This document shows, one piece after another, positions 7,344-15,020 of a stretch of 17,818 nt of DNA (the stretch's first letter is position 1; each line of letters begins with the position of its first letter). This stretch comes from Bacteroidota bacterium (GTDB taxonomy: Bacteria; Bacteroidota; Bacteroidia; Bacteroidales; Prolixibacteraceae). The stretch covers positions 1-17,818 of the forward strand of contig DAOVTY010000027.1 of assembly GCA_030632865.1 (NCBI GenBank), in the 5' to 3' direction. A program made the position numbers and the translations under genes. The notes under the pieces were generated by a model. The model did not search any database, had not been told where the DNA came from, and saw nothing but the letters and a program-made list of their open reading frames with translations.

Positions 7344-8960
7344 TTATTTTAGATACAATTTTTCGCGTAAATTGTGAATCCTTTCATCCACAATATAATC
7401 GTCGTAATCCATCAGTTTATCTATAATTCCGTTTGGTGTAAGTTCTATAATCCTGTCGCAAACCGATGAAATAAACTCGTGATCGTGCGACGACATAAAA
7501 ACATTGCCAGGGTAACGTTTTAGATTGTTGTTAAAAGATTGGATTGATTCTAAATCTAAGTGGTTTGTTGGCGTGTCTAAAACCAAAGCATTGGGATTTT
7601 CGAGAATCATTTTAGAAATCATACAACGCATTTTTTCTCCACCCGATAATACATTTACTTTTTTATAAATCTCATCGCCGGCAAACAACATCTTACCGAG
7701 ATATCCGCGAATATACATTTCTGTAGTGTCGGTTGTATATTGGCAAAGCCAATCGAACAATGTTAATTTACTATCGAAAAACTGTGCATTGTCGATTGGT
7801 AAATACGACGATGTAATTGTTTGTCCCCACTGATAACTACCGGAATCGGATTGCAAATTGCCATTTATTATTTCGAAAAGAGCGGTCATTGCACGCGGGT
7901 CTCTCGATAGAAAAACAATTTTTTCGCCTTTATTTGCCACAAAGTCCACATCTTTAAAAAGAACCTCTCCGTCAATGCTTGCACTCAATCCTATAACGTC
8001 AAGTATTTTATCTCCAGCTTCGCGTTCGGGTGTAAAAATTATTCCCGGATATTTTCTGGTTGAAGGTTTTATATCACCAATATTCAACTTTTCAATCATC
8101 TTTTTACGACTGGTTGCCTGTTTAGACTTTGCAACATTGGCACTAAAACGCCGAATAAATTCCTGTAATTCTTTCTTCTTCTCTTCGGCTTTTTTGTTTT
8201 GTGTTTGCTGTTGGCGCAGTGCCAACTGGCTACTTTCGTACCAGAAACTATAGTTGCCAGCAAACATTTTAATATCGTTAAAATCTATGTCGATTGTATG
8301 GGTACTTATTGCATCGAGAAAGTGCCTGTCGTGCGAAACTACCAAAACTGTATTTTCGTAATTTGCCAGATAATTTTCGAGCCAAACTACTGTTTCAAGG
8401 TCGAGGTCGTTGGTTGGCTCATCGAGTAATAAATTATCGGGTTTCCCAAAAAGTGCCTGCGCAAGTAGCACACGAACTTTCTGTTTTCCGCTCATGTCTT
8501 TCATCAATGTTTGATGAAATTTTTCTTTAATTCCGAGATTACTTAAAAGTGATGCTGCGCCGCTTTCTGCATTCCAACCGTCCATGTCGGCAAATTCGGC
8601 TTCCAGTTCGGCAGTTCGTAAACCGTCGGCTTCCGAGAAATCGGGTTTTGCATAAAGAGTATCTTTTTCGTGCATAATTTCCCACATTTGCGTGTGCCCC
8701 TTCATTACTGTATTCAAAACAGTAAATTCATCGCATGCAAAGTGATCCTGACTCAATACAGAAAGTCGTTCACCCGGACCTTGAGAAACATATCCTGCAG
8801 TGGCATCAATTTCGCCTGAAATAGCTTTCAGAAAAGTTGATTTTCCGGCACCATTTGCGCCAATTACGCCATAACAATTCCCTGCTGTAAATTTCATATT
8901 TACATCCTGAAATAACACTCTCTTGCCAAACTGAATCCTTAAATTATCAACTGTAATCAT
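7344..8960 (-). CDS. ABC-F ATPase (YbiT/YkpA-like) with degenerate second ATP site
   Basis: This 538-residue soluble protein has two ABC domains joined by a charged linker (about 245-300: KKKELQEFIRRFSANVAKSK and following, typical of YbiT-like ABC-F). ABC-F proteins bind the ribosomal E site and tune translation; some give antibiotic resistance. NBD1 is intact: Walker A GANGAGKS (34-41), signature MSGKQK (156-161, one base from SGGQ-type), Walker B LLLDE (177-181), H-loop H210. NBD2 is not: the Walker A position reads SRDPRAMT (352-359), so the catalytic Lys is Met358, and Walker B is LVLDT (459-463), where the catalytic Glu is Thr463. The LSGGEK signature (438-443) and H492 remain. It is monocistronic, 108 bp from the esterase. 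Confidence 0.93.
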   Translation of the reverse strand: MITVDNLRIQFGKRVLFQDVNMKFTAGNCYGVIGANGAGKSTFLKAISGEIDATAGYVSQGPGERLSVLSQDHFACDEFTVLNTVMKGHTQMWEIMHEKDTLYAKPDFSEADGLRTAELEAEFADMDGWNAESGAASLLSNLGIKEKFHQTLMKDMSGKQKVRVLLAQALFGKPDNLLLDEPTNDLDLETVVWLENYLANYENTVLVVSHDRHFLDAISTHTIDIDFNDIKMFAGNYSFWYESSQLALRQQQTQNKKAEEKKKELQEFIRRFSANVAKSKQATSRKKMIEKLNIGDIKPSTRKYPGIIFTPEREAGDKILDVIGLSASIDGEVLFKDVDFVANKGEKIVFLSRDPRAMTALFEIINGNLQSDSGSYQWGQTITSSYLPIDNAQFFDSKLTLFDWLCQYTTDTTEMYIRGYLGKMLFAGDEIYKKVNVLSGGEKMRCMISKMILENPNALVLDTPTNHLDLESIQSFNNNLKRYPGNVFMSSHDHEFISSVCDRIIELTPNGIIDKLMDYDDYIVDERIHNLREKLYLK

Positions 8961-9001
8961 CTGAAAAATATTTTAATAACCTCTTAAAAATTAAAAGTGT
9001 G

Positions 9002-9009
9002 CAAAGGTA
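9002..9009 (-). promoter_or_regulatory. Candidate -7 element (TACCTTTG) for the ABC-F gene
   Basis: On the minus strand this reads TACCTTTG followed by CAC, an exact TAnnTTTG match and of the TAnnTTTGC form common in Bacteroidota. It lies 41 nt upstream of the start codon at 8960. The -33 region does not show a clear TTTG. The rest of the 8961-9232 intergenic stretch is AT-rich with no gene. Confidence 0.45.
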
Positions 9010-9232
9010 GATTTTAAAAACAGACTAGTGTTGTAATTTGTGGAATCAGATTTGATTTAACCGAATTGTTAACAGAAACTAATATAAGTAGATAATTAGG
9101 TATTAATGAATAAATTGTTCGAATAGTTTAATGAATCTTTTCTGAATTGTTGTAATATTTTGTTCTAACACTTTAATAAAAGTATTTATGTGAATTAAAT
9201 TATATATTGGCATATAAATTAAACTCAAATTT

Positions 9233-10105
9233 ATGGATAAAGTTTCAACAATCATTTTAGCCCTCTCATTAATTATCATAATGTTAGGAATGGGATTGTC
9301 GCTCGTTTTCGAAGATTTTAAGCGAATTTTTATTTACCCTAAAGCAGTAATTGTTGGATTAGTAAATCAAATAATTTTACTGCCTCTAATAGGTTTTGGC
9401 TTAGTTTCTATATTCCCGCTGCACCCCGATATTGCAATTGGAATAATGATTTTGGCAGCTTGTCCGGGCGGGCCAACATCAAATTTAATTTCGCATTTGG
9501 CAAAAGGCGATTTAGCACTCTCGGTTTCGTTAACCGCAATTAGTAGTTTCATCACCATTCTTACTATTCCATTTATTGTAAATTTTGCGTTATTGAGATT
9601 TTTGGACGAGGGTCAAATGGTACAACTAAATATTGTTGAAACAATAATTCAAATTTTTGCTATTATCGTAATTCCTATAACAATTGGAATGCTTGTGCGA
9701 AAGTACAAAGAGCCTTTTGCCATTCGTATGGCAAAACCTGTTAGAACAGCTTCGGGAATAGTTATAGCAATAGTAATTTTAGGAATTTTAATTAAGGAAA
9801 GAGATAATATAGTATCGTATTTCGAGCAGGCTGGTTTAGTTGCGTTGAGTTTAAATGCTGCAACTATGTTTGTAGGATATTTTTCTGCCAAAATTTTTAA
9901 AATTAAAAATAAACAGGCGATTTCTATTTCTATTGAATCAGGAATTCAGAATGGTACTTTAGCAATTTCAATTTCTGTTGTTTTGCTCGGAAGCACAGCT
10001 TTTTCTATAGCACCTGCCATATATAGTTTATTGATGTTTTTTACCGGTGGAATTGCAATTTATTTTGGATCAAAAAGGAAAAAAAGAAGTGCATTGAAAG
10101 TATAG
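9233..10105 (+). CDS. Bile acid:sodium symporter (BASS/SBF) family transporter
   Basis: This 290-residue integral membrane protein has nine or ten hydrophobic segments. It belongs to the SBF/BASS family of sodium-coupled symporters, structurally related to bacterial ASBT homologues. AACPGGPTSNLISHLAKGD (75-93) is the broken-helix region that ends in the sodium site, and SIESGIQNGTLAI (233-245) contains E235 and Q239 with the same four-residue spacing as the sodium-binding Glu/Gln pair of ASBT-type proteins. Bacterial members carry bile acids, pantoate, pyruvate or other organic anions, so a bile-acid substrate should not be assumed. A Lys/Arg-rich tail (GSKRKKRSALKV) ends on the cytoplasmic side. 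It is transcribed away from the ABC-F gene and converges on the DUF1080 gene. Confidence 0.92.
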   Translation: MDKVSTIILALSLIIIMLGMGLSLVFEDFKRIFIYPKAVIVGLVNQIILLPLIGFGLVSIFPLHPDIAIGIMILAACPGGPTSNLISHLAKGDLALSVSLTAISSFITILTIPFIVNFALLRFLDEGQMVQLNIVETIIQIFAIIVIPITIGMLVRKYKEPFAIRMAKPVRTASGIVIAIVILGILIKERDNIVSYFEQAGLVALSLNAATMFVGYFSAKIFKIKNKQAISISIESGIQNGTLAISISVVLLGSTAFSIAPAIYSLLMFFTGGIAIYFGSKRKKRSALKV

Positions 10106-10152
10106 TTATACAGAATACGTATCGCTTATTTTTATAGGTTCTTGGTATTACT

Positions 10153-10932
10153 TTAAAAATCTGTATCTGCTTTCACCAATTCTAATTCTTGAATCCAAAT
10201 ATTCCGATACAATACTTTGTGCCCTTCGGCTTGAAGTTTAATACCGCCAGAAGTGTCTGTAATTCCTTTGCCGCCATTATTTCCTCCATCAAGACCGGAG
10301 TTTTCGCCACCCCAAACCTGATTAATTTGAATATTGGTGTGTGCTTTTTCTCCGTTAAAATAAACAGTTACAATTGCTTTTTCTGTAAGCTCGTTATCAT
10401 TAAAACGTGCTGCACGGAAAGTAATATCGTAGGCATTCCATTTTCCAATTCCATTGTATAAATGGTATGGCGATTCTGTTTCGTTGATAACTGCAGCCAT
10501 TCCATGTTTTGTTTTATCGCCATCTAAAACCTGTATTTCGTATCTGTTTTGCAAATAAACTCCACTGTTACCACCTTCTTTTTCAACCAGAAATTCAACA
10601 TGCAATCTAAAATCCCGATACTTCTTTTTAGTAACCATATCAGCAGTTCCATATTTTCCGCCTTTTGCATTGGGGTCGTTACTGTTTACTACAGTTCCTT
10701 TATCAATGGGGTCGTTTATAATTTCCCATTTTAGTGGAAGTTCTGACGAAAATCGAGGTCCTTCCCAATAAGTCCATTTTGTATCCAGCATTTTGCGCGA
10801 ACCATCGAAAATTATCTCTGAGTTTTTAGGAGCTTTTGTTCCAACTCCAGTTTTATTTTTAATTGGAAGTGTAGCACTTATCAAAAGTGCTATAATGGAA
10901 AACGATGTAAAAAGAAGTATTGAATTTTTCAT
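10153..10932 (-). CDS. Secreted DUF1080 (3-keto-disaccharide hydrolase domain) protein
   Basis: This 259-residue protein has an N-terminal signal/anchor sequence (MKNSILLFTSFSIIALLISA) followed by one DUF1080 domain, a concanavalin-like beta-sandwich now annotated as 3-keto-disaccharide hydrolase. The family hallmarks are present: GKYGTADMVTKKKYRDFRLHVEF (about 92-114), GGNSGVYLQNRYEIQVLDG (120-138), KWNAYDITFRAARF (164-177), NGEKAHTN (193-200) and the closing GGIKLQAEGHKVLYRNIWIQEL (229-250). Some relatives act in a beta-elimination route after sugar C3 oxidation, but many are uncharacterised, so the substrate here is unknown. It converges with the BASS transporter and ends a minus-strand run; the racemase gene starts 46 bp further upstream on the same strand. 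Confidence 0.9.
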   Translation of the reverse strand: MKNSILLFTSFSIIALLISATLPIKNKTGVGTKAPKNSEIIFDGSRKMLDTKWTYWEGPRFSSELPLKWEIINDPIDKGTVVNSNDPNAKGGKYGTADMVTKKKYRDFRLHVEFLVEKEGGNSGVYLQNRYEIQVLDGDKTKHGMAAVINETESPYHLYNGIGKWNAYDITFRAARFNDNELTEKAIVTVYFNGEKAHTNIQINQVWGGENSGLDGGNNGGKGITDTSGGIKLQAEGHKVLYRNIWIQELELVKADTDF

Positions 10933-10978
10933 TTTTGTAAAATTTTATTGGTTTAGACGTACAAGATAGTTATATATA

Positions 10979-11674
10979 TTATTGATTTAATGCCCATTCA
11001 ACAGCTTTTTCTGCATGAATTGTAGTTGTATCGAAAGTTGGGATATTTACATCATAATCGGAAATTAGAAGCGGAATTTCTGTGCATCCTAAAATTACTC
11101 CTTCAGCACCTCTCTGTTCAAGATTTACAATAATTTGTTTGTAGGTTTCTCTCGACTCATTTTTAATCTTTCCTTGTACAAGTTCCTGATAAATTATTTG
11201 GTGGATTTTTTCACGTTCTTCCTTGGTGGGAATAATTATATCTACACCAAAATTATTAAAAATATACTGTTTGTAGAAATCTTTTTCCATGGTGAATTTT
11301 GTTCCTAAAAGTGCTACTTTTTTTAATCCCTTTTTTACGATTTCAGAACCTGTAGCTTCTGCGATATGAAGAAATGGAATGGAGATATTTTCAATAATAG
11401 CGGGAGCGCATAAATGCATTGTGTTTGTGCAAAGTATTACAATATCGGCACCGGCAGTTTCTAATTGTATTGCCGATTCGGCCATCATTTTGTCAAGTTT
11501 TTTCCATTCACCTGAATGTTGCAACTTTTCAATCTCAGCAAAATCAACAGAAACCATAATACTTTTGCACGAGTGAAATCCGCCCAAAATTTCCTGTGCT
11601 TTTTTGTTGATTAAATCGTAATAAACTGTTGATGATTCCCAGCTCATTCCTCCTATTAAACCAATTGTTTTCAT
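10979..11674 (-). CDS. ygeA: Aspartate/glutamate racemase family protein, YgeA-type
   Basis: This 231-residue cytoplasmic PLP-independent racemase has two cysteines as acid/base pair. GLIGGMSWESS (residues 5-15) is the N-terminal signature, C82 is in LCTNTMHLCAP and C197 in GCTEI. It matches E. coli YgeA through most of its length, including SVDFAEIEK, PFLHIAEATGSEI, VALLGTKFTMEKDFY and a DT..IHAEKAV end. YgeA is a broad-specificity amino-acid racemase, so D-amino-acid production or use is expected; the exact amino acid is not readable. It is the distal gene of a close-packed cluster, 12 bp after the BPL_N lipoprotein gene, and probably in the same transcript. The symbol is by homology to the E. 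coli protein. Confidence 0.9.
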   Translation of the reverse strand: MKTIGLIGGMSWESSTVYYDLINKKAQEILGGFHSCKSIMVSVDFAEIEKLQHSGEWKKLDKMMAESAIQLETAGADIVILCTNTMHLCAPAIIENISIPFLHIAEATGSEIVKKGLKKVALLGTKFTMEKDFYKQYIFNNFGVDIIIPTKEEREKIHQIIYQELVQGKIKNESRETYKQIIVNLEQRGAEGVILGCTEIPLLISDYDVNIPTFDTTTIHAEKAVEWALNQ

Positions 11675-11686
11675 TTCTTATTGGAA

Positions 11687-12841
11687 TTAGTATTTTGATA
11701 AAAAATCAATTGACTCCTTTATAACTGATTTTGTATTGCTATTGATTTCCATATTGTAAGCGGTTAATAAATCGGGCAAAGCAGCCGAGTATTCTGCTCG
11801 TTTTAGTAGTATTGCCGCTTTTTCTCTAACTCTGTAGTCAGAGTCTCTAAGTAAGCCCATATTCCATCTTACGGCTGGTCTTGAGTGCATCTCCCAAAGT
11901 TTTTGCATTGCTTCAGTTTTTTGTTCAGGATTATCTGACAAAAGATCCCAAAAATAGGCTTTCTCTTTTTTTACCAATTCTGATTTAAATAATATCGGCT
12001 GAGAATATATTTGAGGACGGACCCATTTTTTGTTGTAAGAAACCAAAGGTTTATTTGCAGCCCAACGAGCCAATCGGGGAACCATCCATCGCATTCCTGG
12101 TGTCGATTCTGGATGACCAGCAACTACAATTGCCCTACCGTTTTCTATTTTTTCACTAAATAAAAAAGTTTTTCCGGGAGTAATATTTGCAGGGTATCCT
12201 TTATGTATCTGAATATCGGTTACAAATTTTGCATATTCATTATATTTTAAAGTATTGCTTCTTCCACTATCAGCCGGCATAAAAACAGGACCATCGTAAT
12301 ATTGCAGGAAACATGATTGATTGGTCAACTCAGGAAAAACACTTTCTCCTTCCGGCGTTAATTCGAACTCTATCAGTGCTCTTCCCTTATCGTAATGCTC
12401 TCTGTCCCATTCGGTTGCCGATACTAATTCGAGACTTGGGTAGTCTTTTGTTGTGCTGAACAAATATCCGCCTGCACAAATGCCAACAGCACCATGTCCT
12501 GATTTTACATATTTAATTACTTTATTTGCCGCATTCTGTCCCAAATTATTTAACTCTTTACTTGCACTTCCTCCGGGGAATATAATAACATCGTAGTCAT
12601 CTAATTTCCCTTCTGTAATTTCGCTTGCTGAAATAAATCCAGGTGAAATTCCAGTATCTATTTTTAACGATTCGTATGTTTCTAATATGCAAACTGCACT
12701 GGCGCCACTCCCGTTAAAAATAGCTACTTTAATTTTATTGTTATTATGATTTAAACTCTCGTTATTTTCTATATTGCAAGAGATAAAAACAGTAAGAAAC
12801 AAGGTGTAAAATGCGGTTTTAAATATATTTCTTATTTTCAT
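11687..12841 (-). CDS. Lipoprotein with BPL_N/class I GATase-like domain and HEAT-like C-terminus
   Basis: This 384-residue protein has a hydrophobic N-terminus followed by a lipobox-like FISC, predicting lipid attachment at Cys22. Residues about 37-260 resemble the BPL_N domain, a class I glutamine-amidotransferase-like fold: KVAIFNGSGAS (38-48), DYDVIIFPGG (82-91), the nucleophile elbow GICAGGYLF with Cys122 (120-128), and AGHPEST with His243 and Glu245 (241-247). That is a complete candidate Cys-His-Glu triad. Residues about 320-384 look like HEAT-type helical repeats (RWNMGLLRDSDYRVREKAAI). Biotin-ligase activity is not implied. It sits 17 bp after the Ntn-hydrolase gene and 12 bp before the racemase. 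A lipid-anchored amidase or peptidase would be plausible, but the substrate is unknown. Confidence 0.82.
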   Translation of the reverse strand: MKIRNIFKTAFYTLFLTVFISCNIENNESLNHNNNKIKVAIFNGSGASAVCILETYESLKIDTGISPGFISASEITEGKLDDYDVIIFPGGSASKELNNLGQNAANKVIKYVKSGHGAVGICAGGYLFSTTKDYPSLELVSATEWDREHYDKGRALIEFELTPEGESVFPELTNQSCFLQYYDGPVFMPADSGRSNTLKYNEYAKFVTDIQIHKGYPANITPGKTFLFSEKIENGRAIVVAGHPESTPGMRWMVPRLARWAANKPLVSYNKKWVRPQIYSQPILFKSELVKKEKAYFWDLLSDNPEQKTEAMQKLWEMHSRPAVRWNMGLLRDSDYRVREKAAILLKRAEYSAALPDLLTAYNMEINSNTKSVIKESIDFLSKY

Positions 12842-12858
12842 ATTCGTTCATACTAATT

Positions 12859-14094
12859 TTATAAGTTCAAATTAAAGTTCTTTTTATATGATTGTATAAC
12901 GAAATCGTTTAACCATTTATTAAACTCTATTACATCATTTTGTCCCATTCCATCACTTCGCCATTTCTCAAGTTTCATGTTTGATTCGAGAAATATAATA
13001 TCTTCATCAACTTTAATTTTCTGACGAATACCCGTTTTATCAGCGTTTACTATTGAATTGATATTGATATAAAACTTAGTTGCAAATTTACCCCATCGAA
13101 TTGGGAATACCTCTTTTTTTAACTTTAAAGCAGCATCACAAATAGGAGAATCATTTAACTCTTTATCTATTTTCAATACATCAGGAAAATCGTTTTTTGC
13201 TTTTAACCAAGTTGGAATAACTATTGAAGTTAATGGAAACCCAACTGCCGACCACAGCGTTGTGAATTTAGGATTCTCATCGCTTTTTACGCCTTGTACA
13301 ACGCATGCAGAAGAACTACTTTGCCGTGGAATAAAATCGTGAAAAAATGTATAAGTATCTGTATTTTCCGGTATTCCACCATATTCCAAATACAAATCGG
13401 TTTTAAGTAACGAGTGTTTTAACCCTCTTGTAACATCTTGCATTATAAACTGTGCATCGAATGAGTTGGTAGATAATGCATCGTAAAAAAGGTCATCAAC
13501 AGTGTTCTGCCTTATGTAACCACTACTCTCTTCGCCAAAACTACCTGTGAATGAATAATTTGTACGCAAAATATATCCGTATGGAGCAACGGTTGGATCG
13601 TTGGCATCAAATTTTACAAATTTCTGATTATTTAATTCAAAAAGCATCGCTCCACCATTTGCATCAATTACGCCAAAATTAGCTTCCAAACGTGTAGGCT
13701 TTTCAAGACTTGCTAAGTACTCTTCAAATTCTTTAACCGTTGCGCAAGTTGCAAGTGCATGTTTCATAATCCTTCCTTCAAGACCGTTTAACTTGGTTGT
13801 ATCGCCAATATTTAGATTATACGATGCCGAATTCATAATGGAGAAACCCATTTCGTTCATTCCAATCCACAAACTTTTTCCCAAAGAATCTTTGGAATTT
13901 ACAAGCCCCATGTATTCGTATTTTGCATCATTAAAATACATTATTCTGTTGTTGATTGCCCATGTATCACGGTTTTTATATAATAATGGTCTTCCGTCTT
14001 TTGTATATTTCCCCGAAATTACGGCAGTTGTACAAGCTTCTGTAGAAGTAATACTAGAAAATATAAAGGCGATTATAATAAATGTTTTATTCAT
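12859..14094 (-). CDS. Exported Cys-type Ntn hydrolase (C45/C59-like, linear amide C-N hydrolase)
   Basis: This 411-residue protein has a signal peptide ending STEA followed by C21-T-T-A-V. Cleavage between Ala20 and Cys21 would expose Cys as the N-terminal nucleophile. Supporting family features are GRPLLYKNRDT (34-44, the Arg/Asp pair behind the nucleophile), GMNEMGFSIMNSASYN (78-93), NFGVIDANGGAMLFE (139-153) and LRTNYSFTG (176-184). These match the acyltransferase/acylase and bile-salt-hydrolase-like superfamily (C45/C59), which cleaves linear amides. The lipobox rule is not met (-3 Thr, -2 Glu), so the Cys is probably not lipidated. It is the first gene of the cluster with the BPL_N lipoprotein and racemase. 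The acyl-amide substrate is unknown. Confidence 0.85.
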   Translation of the reverse strand: MNKTFIIIAFIFSSITSTEACTTAVISGKYTKDGRPLLYKNRDTWAINNRIMYFNDAKYEYMGLVNSKDSLGKSLWIGMNEMGFSIMNSASYNLNIGDTTKLNGLEGRIMKHALATCATVKEFEEYLASLEKPTRLEANFGVIDANGGAMLFELNNQKFVKFDANDPTVAPYGYILRTNYSFTGSFGEESSGYIRQNTVDDLFYDALSTNSFDAQFIMQDVTRGLKHSLLKTDLYLEYGGIPENTDTYTFFHDFIPRQSSSSACVVQGVKSDENPKFTTLWSAVGFPLTSIVIPTWLKAKNDFPDVLKIDKELNDSPICDAALKLKKEVFPIRWGKFATKFYININSIVNADKTGIRQKIKVDEDIIFLESNMKLEKWRSDGMGQNDVIEFNKWLNDFVIQSYKKNFNLNL

Positions 14095-14162
14095 TTTATT
14101 GTACTCTAATAATTGAGAATTCAGAATATAAACTTGCTATTTATTTTAGACAATGATAGTAT

Positions 14163-14462
14163 TTAAGAAATAAAAATTGAAATAACAGAGAGAAAAGCAA
14201 ACATAACAAACATGAAAAATGTTCCAAAAAATACATAGTATTCTTTTCCAATACGCTTTTCTTCCTTAAGTTTATAATACTTATATTTTTTTGTGATTTT
14301 GAATATATTAATTCGAAGAAAATTCGGGTTATATTTCTCGCCATGCAATTTTAGGTAATCAATAATTTTTATACTCGTCTCGTAATTAACGAATAAAAAT
14401 GAGAGGGCTAAGATTCCAAAAACGATGGCGAAATATTCATTTTCGAAATTTAGTATAATCAT
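14163..14462 (-). CDS. Small two-helix membrane protein, 99 aa, unknown
   Basis: No family is recognised. The protein has one hydrophobic helix near the N-terminus (about residues 10-26, YFAIVFGILALSFLFVN), a long basic, Lys/Tyr-rich middle loop (about 30-73, including KITKKYKYYKLKEEKR) and a second strongly hydrophobic helix (about 75-98, FFGTFFMFVMFAFLSVIS). With the basic loop cytoplasmic by the positive-inside rule, both termini would face out. It has no Cys. It lies between the YehS gene (73 bp) and the Ntn hydrolase on the same strand. An overlapping 67-codon frame at 14141-14344 is less likely to be the gene. Composition is more AT-rich than its neighbours. Confidence 0.62.
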   Translation of the reverse strand: MIILNFENEYFAIVFGILALSFLFVNYETSIKIIDYLKLHGEKYNPNFLRINIFKITKKYKYYKLKEEKRIGKEYYVFFGTFFMFVMFAFLSVISIFIS

Positions 14463-14535
14463 ACTTTTTTTTTACTGAACTAATATAACTATTACAATTA
14501 AGTATAGAGTAAAAAATATAAAATTTAGTGTTGAA

Positions 14536-15015
14536 TTATTTTTTTTCCAGCGTTTTATTTTCTCTATATTTCATCTGCATTCCACGCAAAAAATTCCGTA
14601 ATATCTGGTCTTTACATTCGCGGTACTGACTTTGCCCCGGTTTACGAAAAAAGGCACTTAGTTCGTGTTTGCTTATTTCTAAATCGGCAAGTTTTAAAAG
14701 TTCCAAAATATCATTGTCTTTCAGATTTAATGCAATTCTTAGTTTTCTGAAAATGACATTGTTATTCAACTTGTTTTCGGGAATTGGTTTTGGCCCCTCT
14801 TTTTTGCCACGTTTATGGTTTATTAAACCATTTAGAAATATTGCTAATTGAAAGTCAGACAAAACTGTGTAGTCGGGATCGATGTCTTTTTTAAGCCAGC
14901 CACTAATTTGGGCACGTGTAACTTTTGAATCTCCTAACGCAAAAACTTCAATCATTTTTGTATCGTTAAAATCGAATGAATATCTTATGCGGCGAATTAT
15001 ATCGTTGTTTTCCAT
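14536..15015 (-). CDS. YehS/DUF1456 family protein
   Basis: This 159-residue soluble protein consists of two DUF1456 repeats offset by about 83 residues. Repeat one contains NDIIRRIRYSFDFND, RAQISGWLKK and DFQLAIFLNGLI (residues 4-65). Repeat two contains NNVIFRKLRIALNLKDND, ISKHELSAFFRKP and CKDQILRNFLRGM (85-146). It aligns well with E. coli YehS, including the N-terminal DI..R.RY, the central LNGLI..KRGK and the terminal F.REC.DQ.LR.FLRG. The fold is predicted helical and the molecular function of YehS is not established to my knowledge. It starts only 5 bp after the stop of the GH110 galactosidase gene, implying cotranscription, which is an odd pairing of a cytoplasmic and a secreted protein. 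Confidence 0.93.
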   Translation of the reverse strand: MENNDIIRRIRYSFDFNDTKMIEVFALGDSKVTRAQISGWLKKDIDPDYTVLSDFQLAIFLNGLINHKRGKKEGPKPIPENKLNNNVIFRKLRIALNLKDNDILELLKLADLEISKHELSAFFRKPGQSQYRECKDQILRNFLRGMQMKYRENKTLEKK

Positions 15016-15020
15016 ATTAA

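Noticed and set aside
7858..8530. Three plus-strand open frames antisense to the ABC-F gene
   Set aside because: They are frame shadows of a gene with unmistakable ABC-F motifs and have no motif of their own.
12859..14094. Lipoprotein reading of the Ntn hydrolase because of the Cys after the signal peptide
   Set aside because: The residues before Cys21 are T-E-A, not a lipobox, and the Cys matches the catalytic position of the family.
14141..14344. 67-codon minus-strand frame overlapping the small membrane protein gene
   Set aside because: It overlaps the 99-aa two-helix protein in another frame; the latter has a cleaner helix-loop-helix layout.
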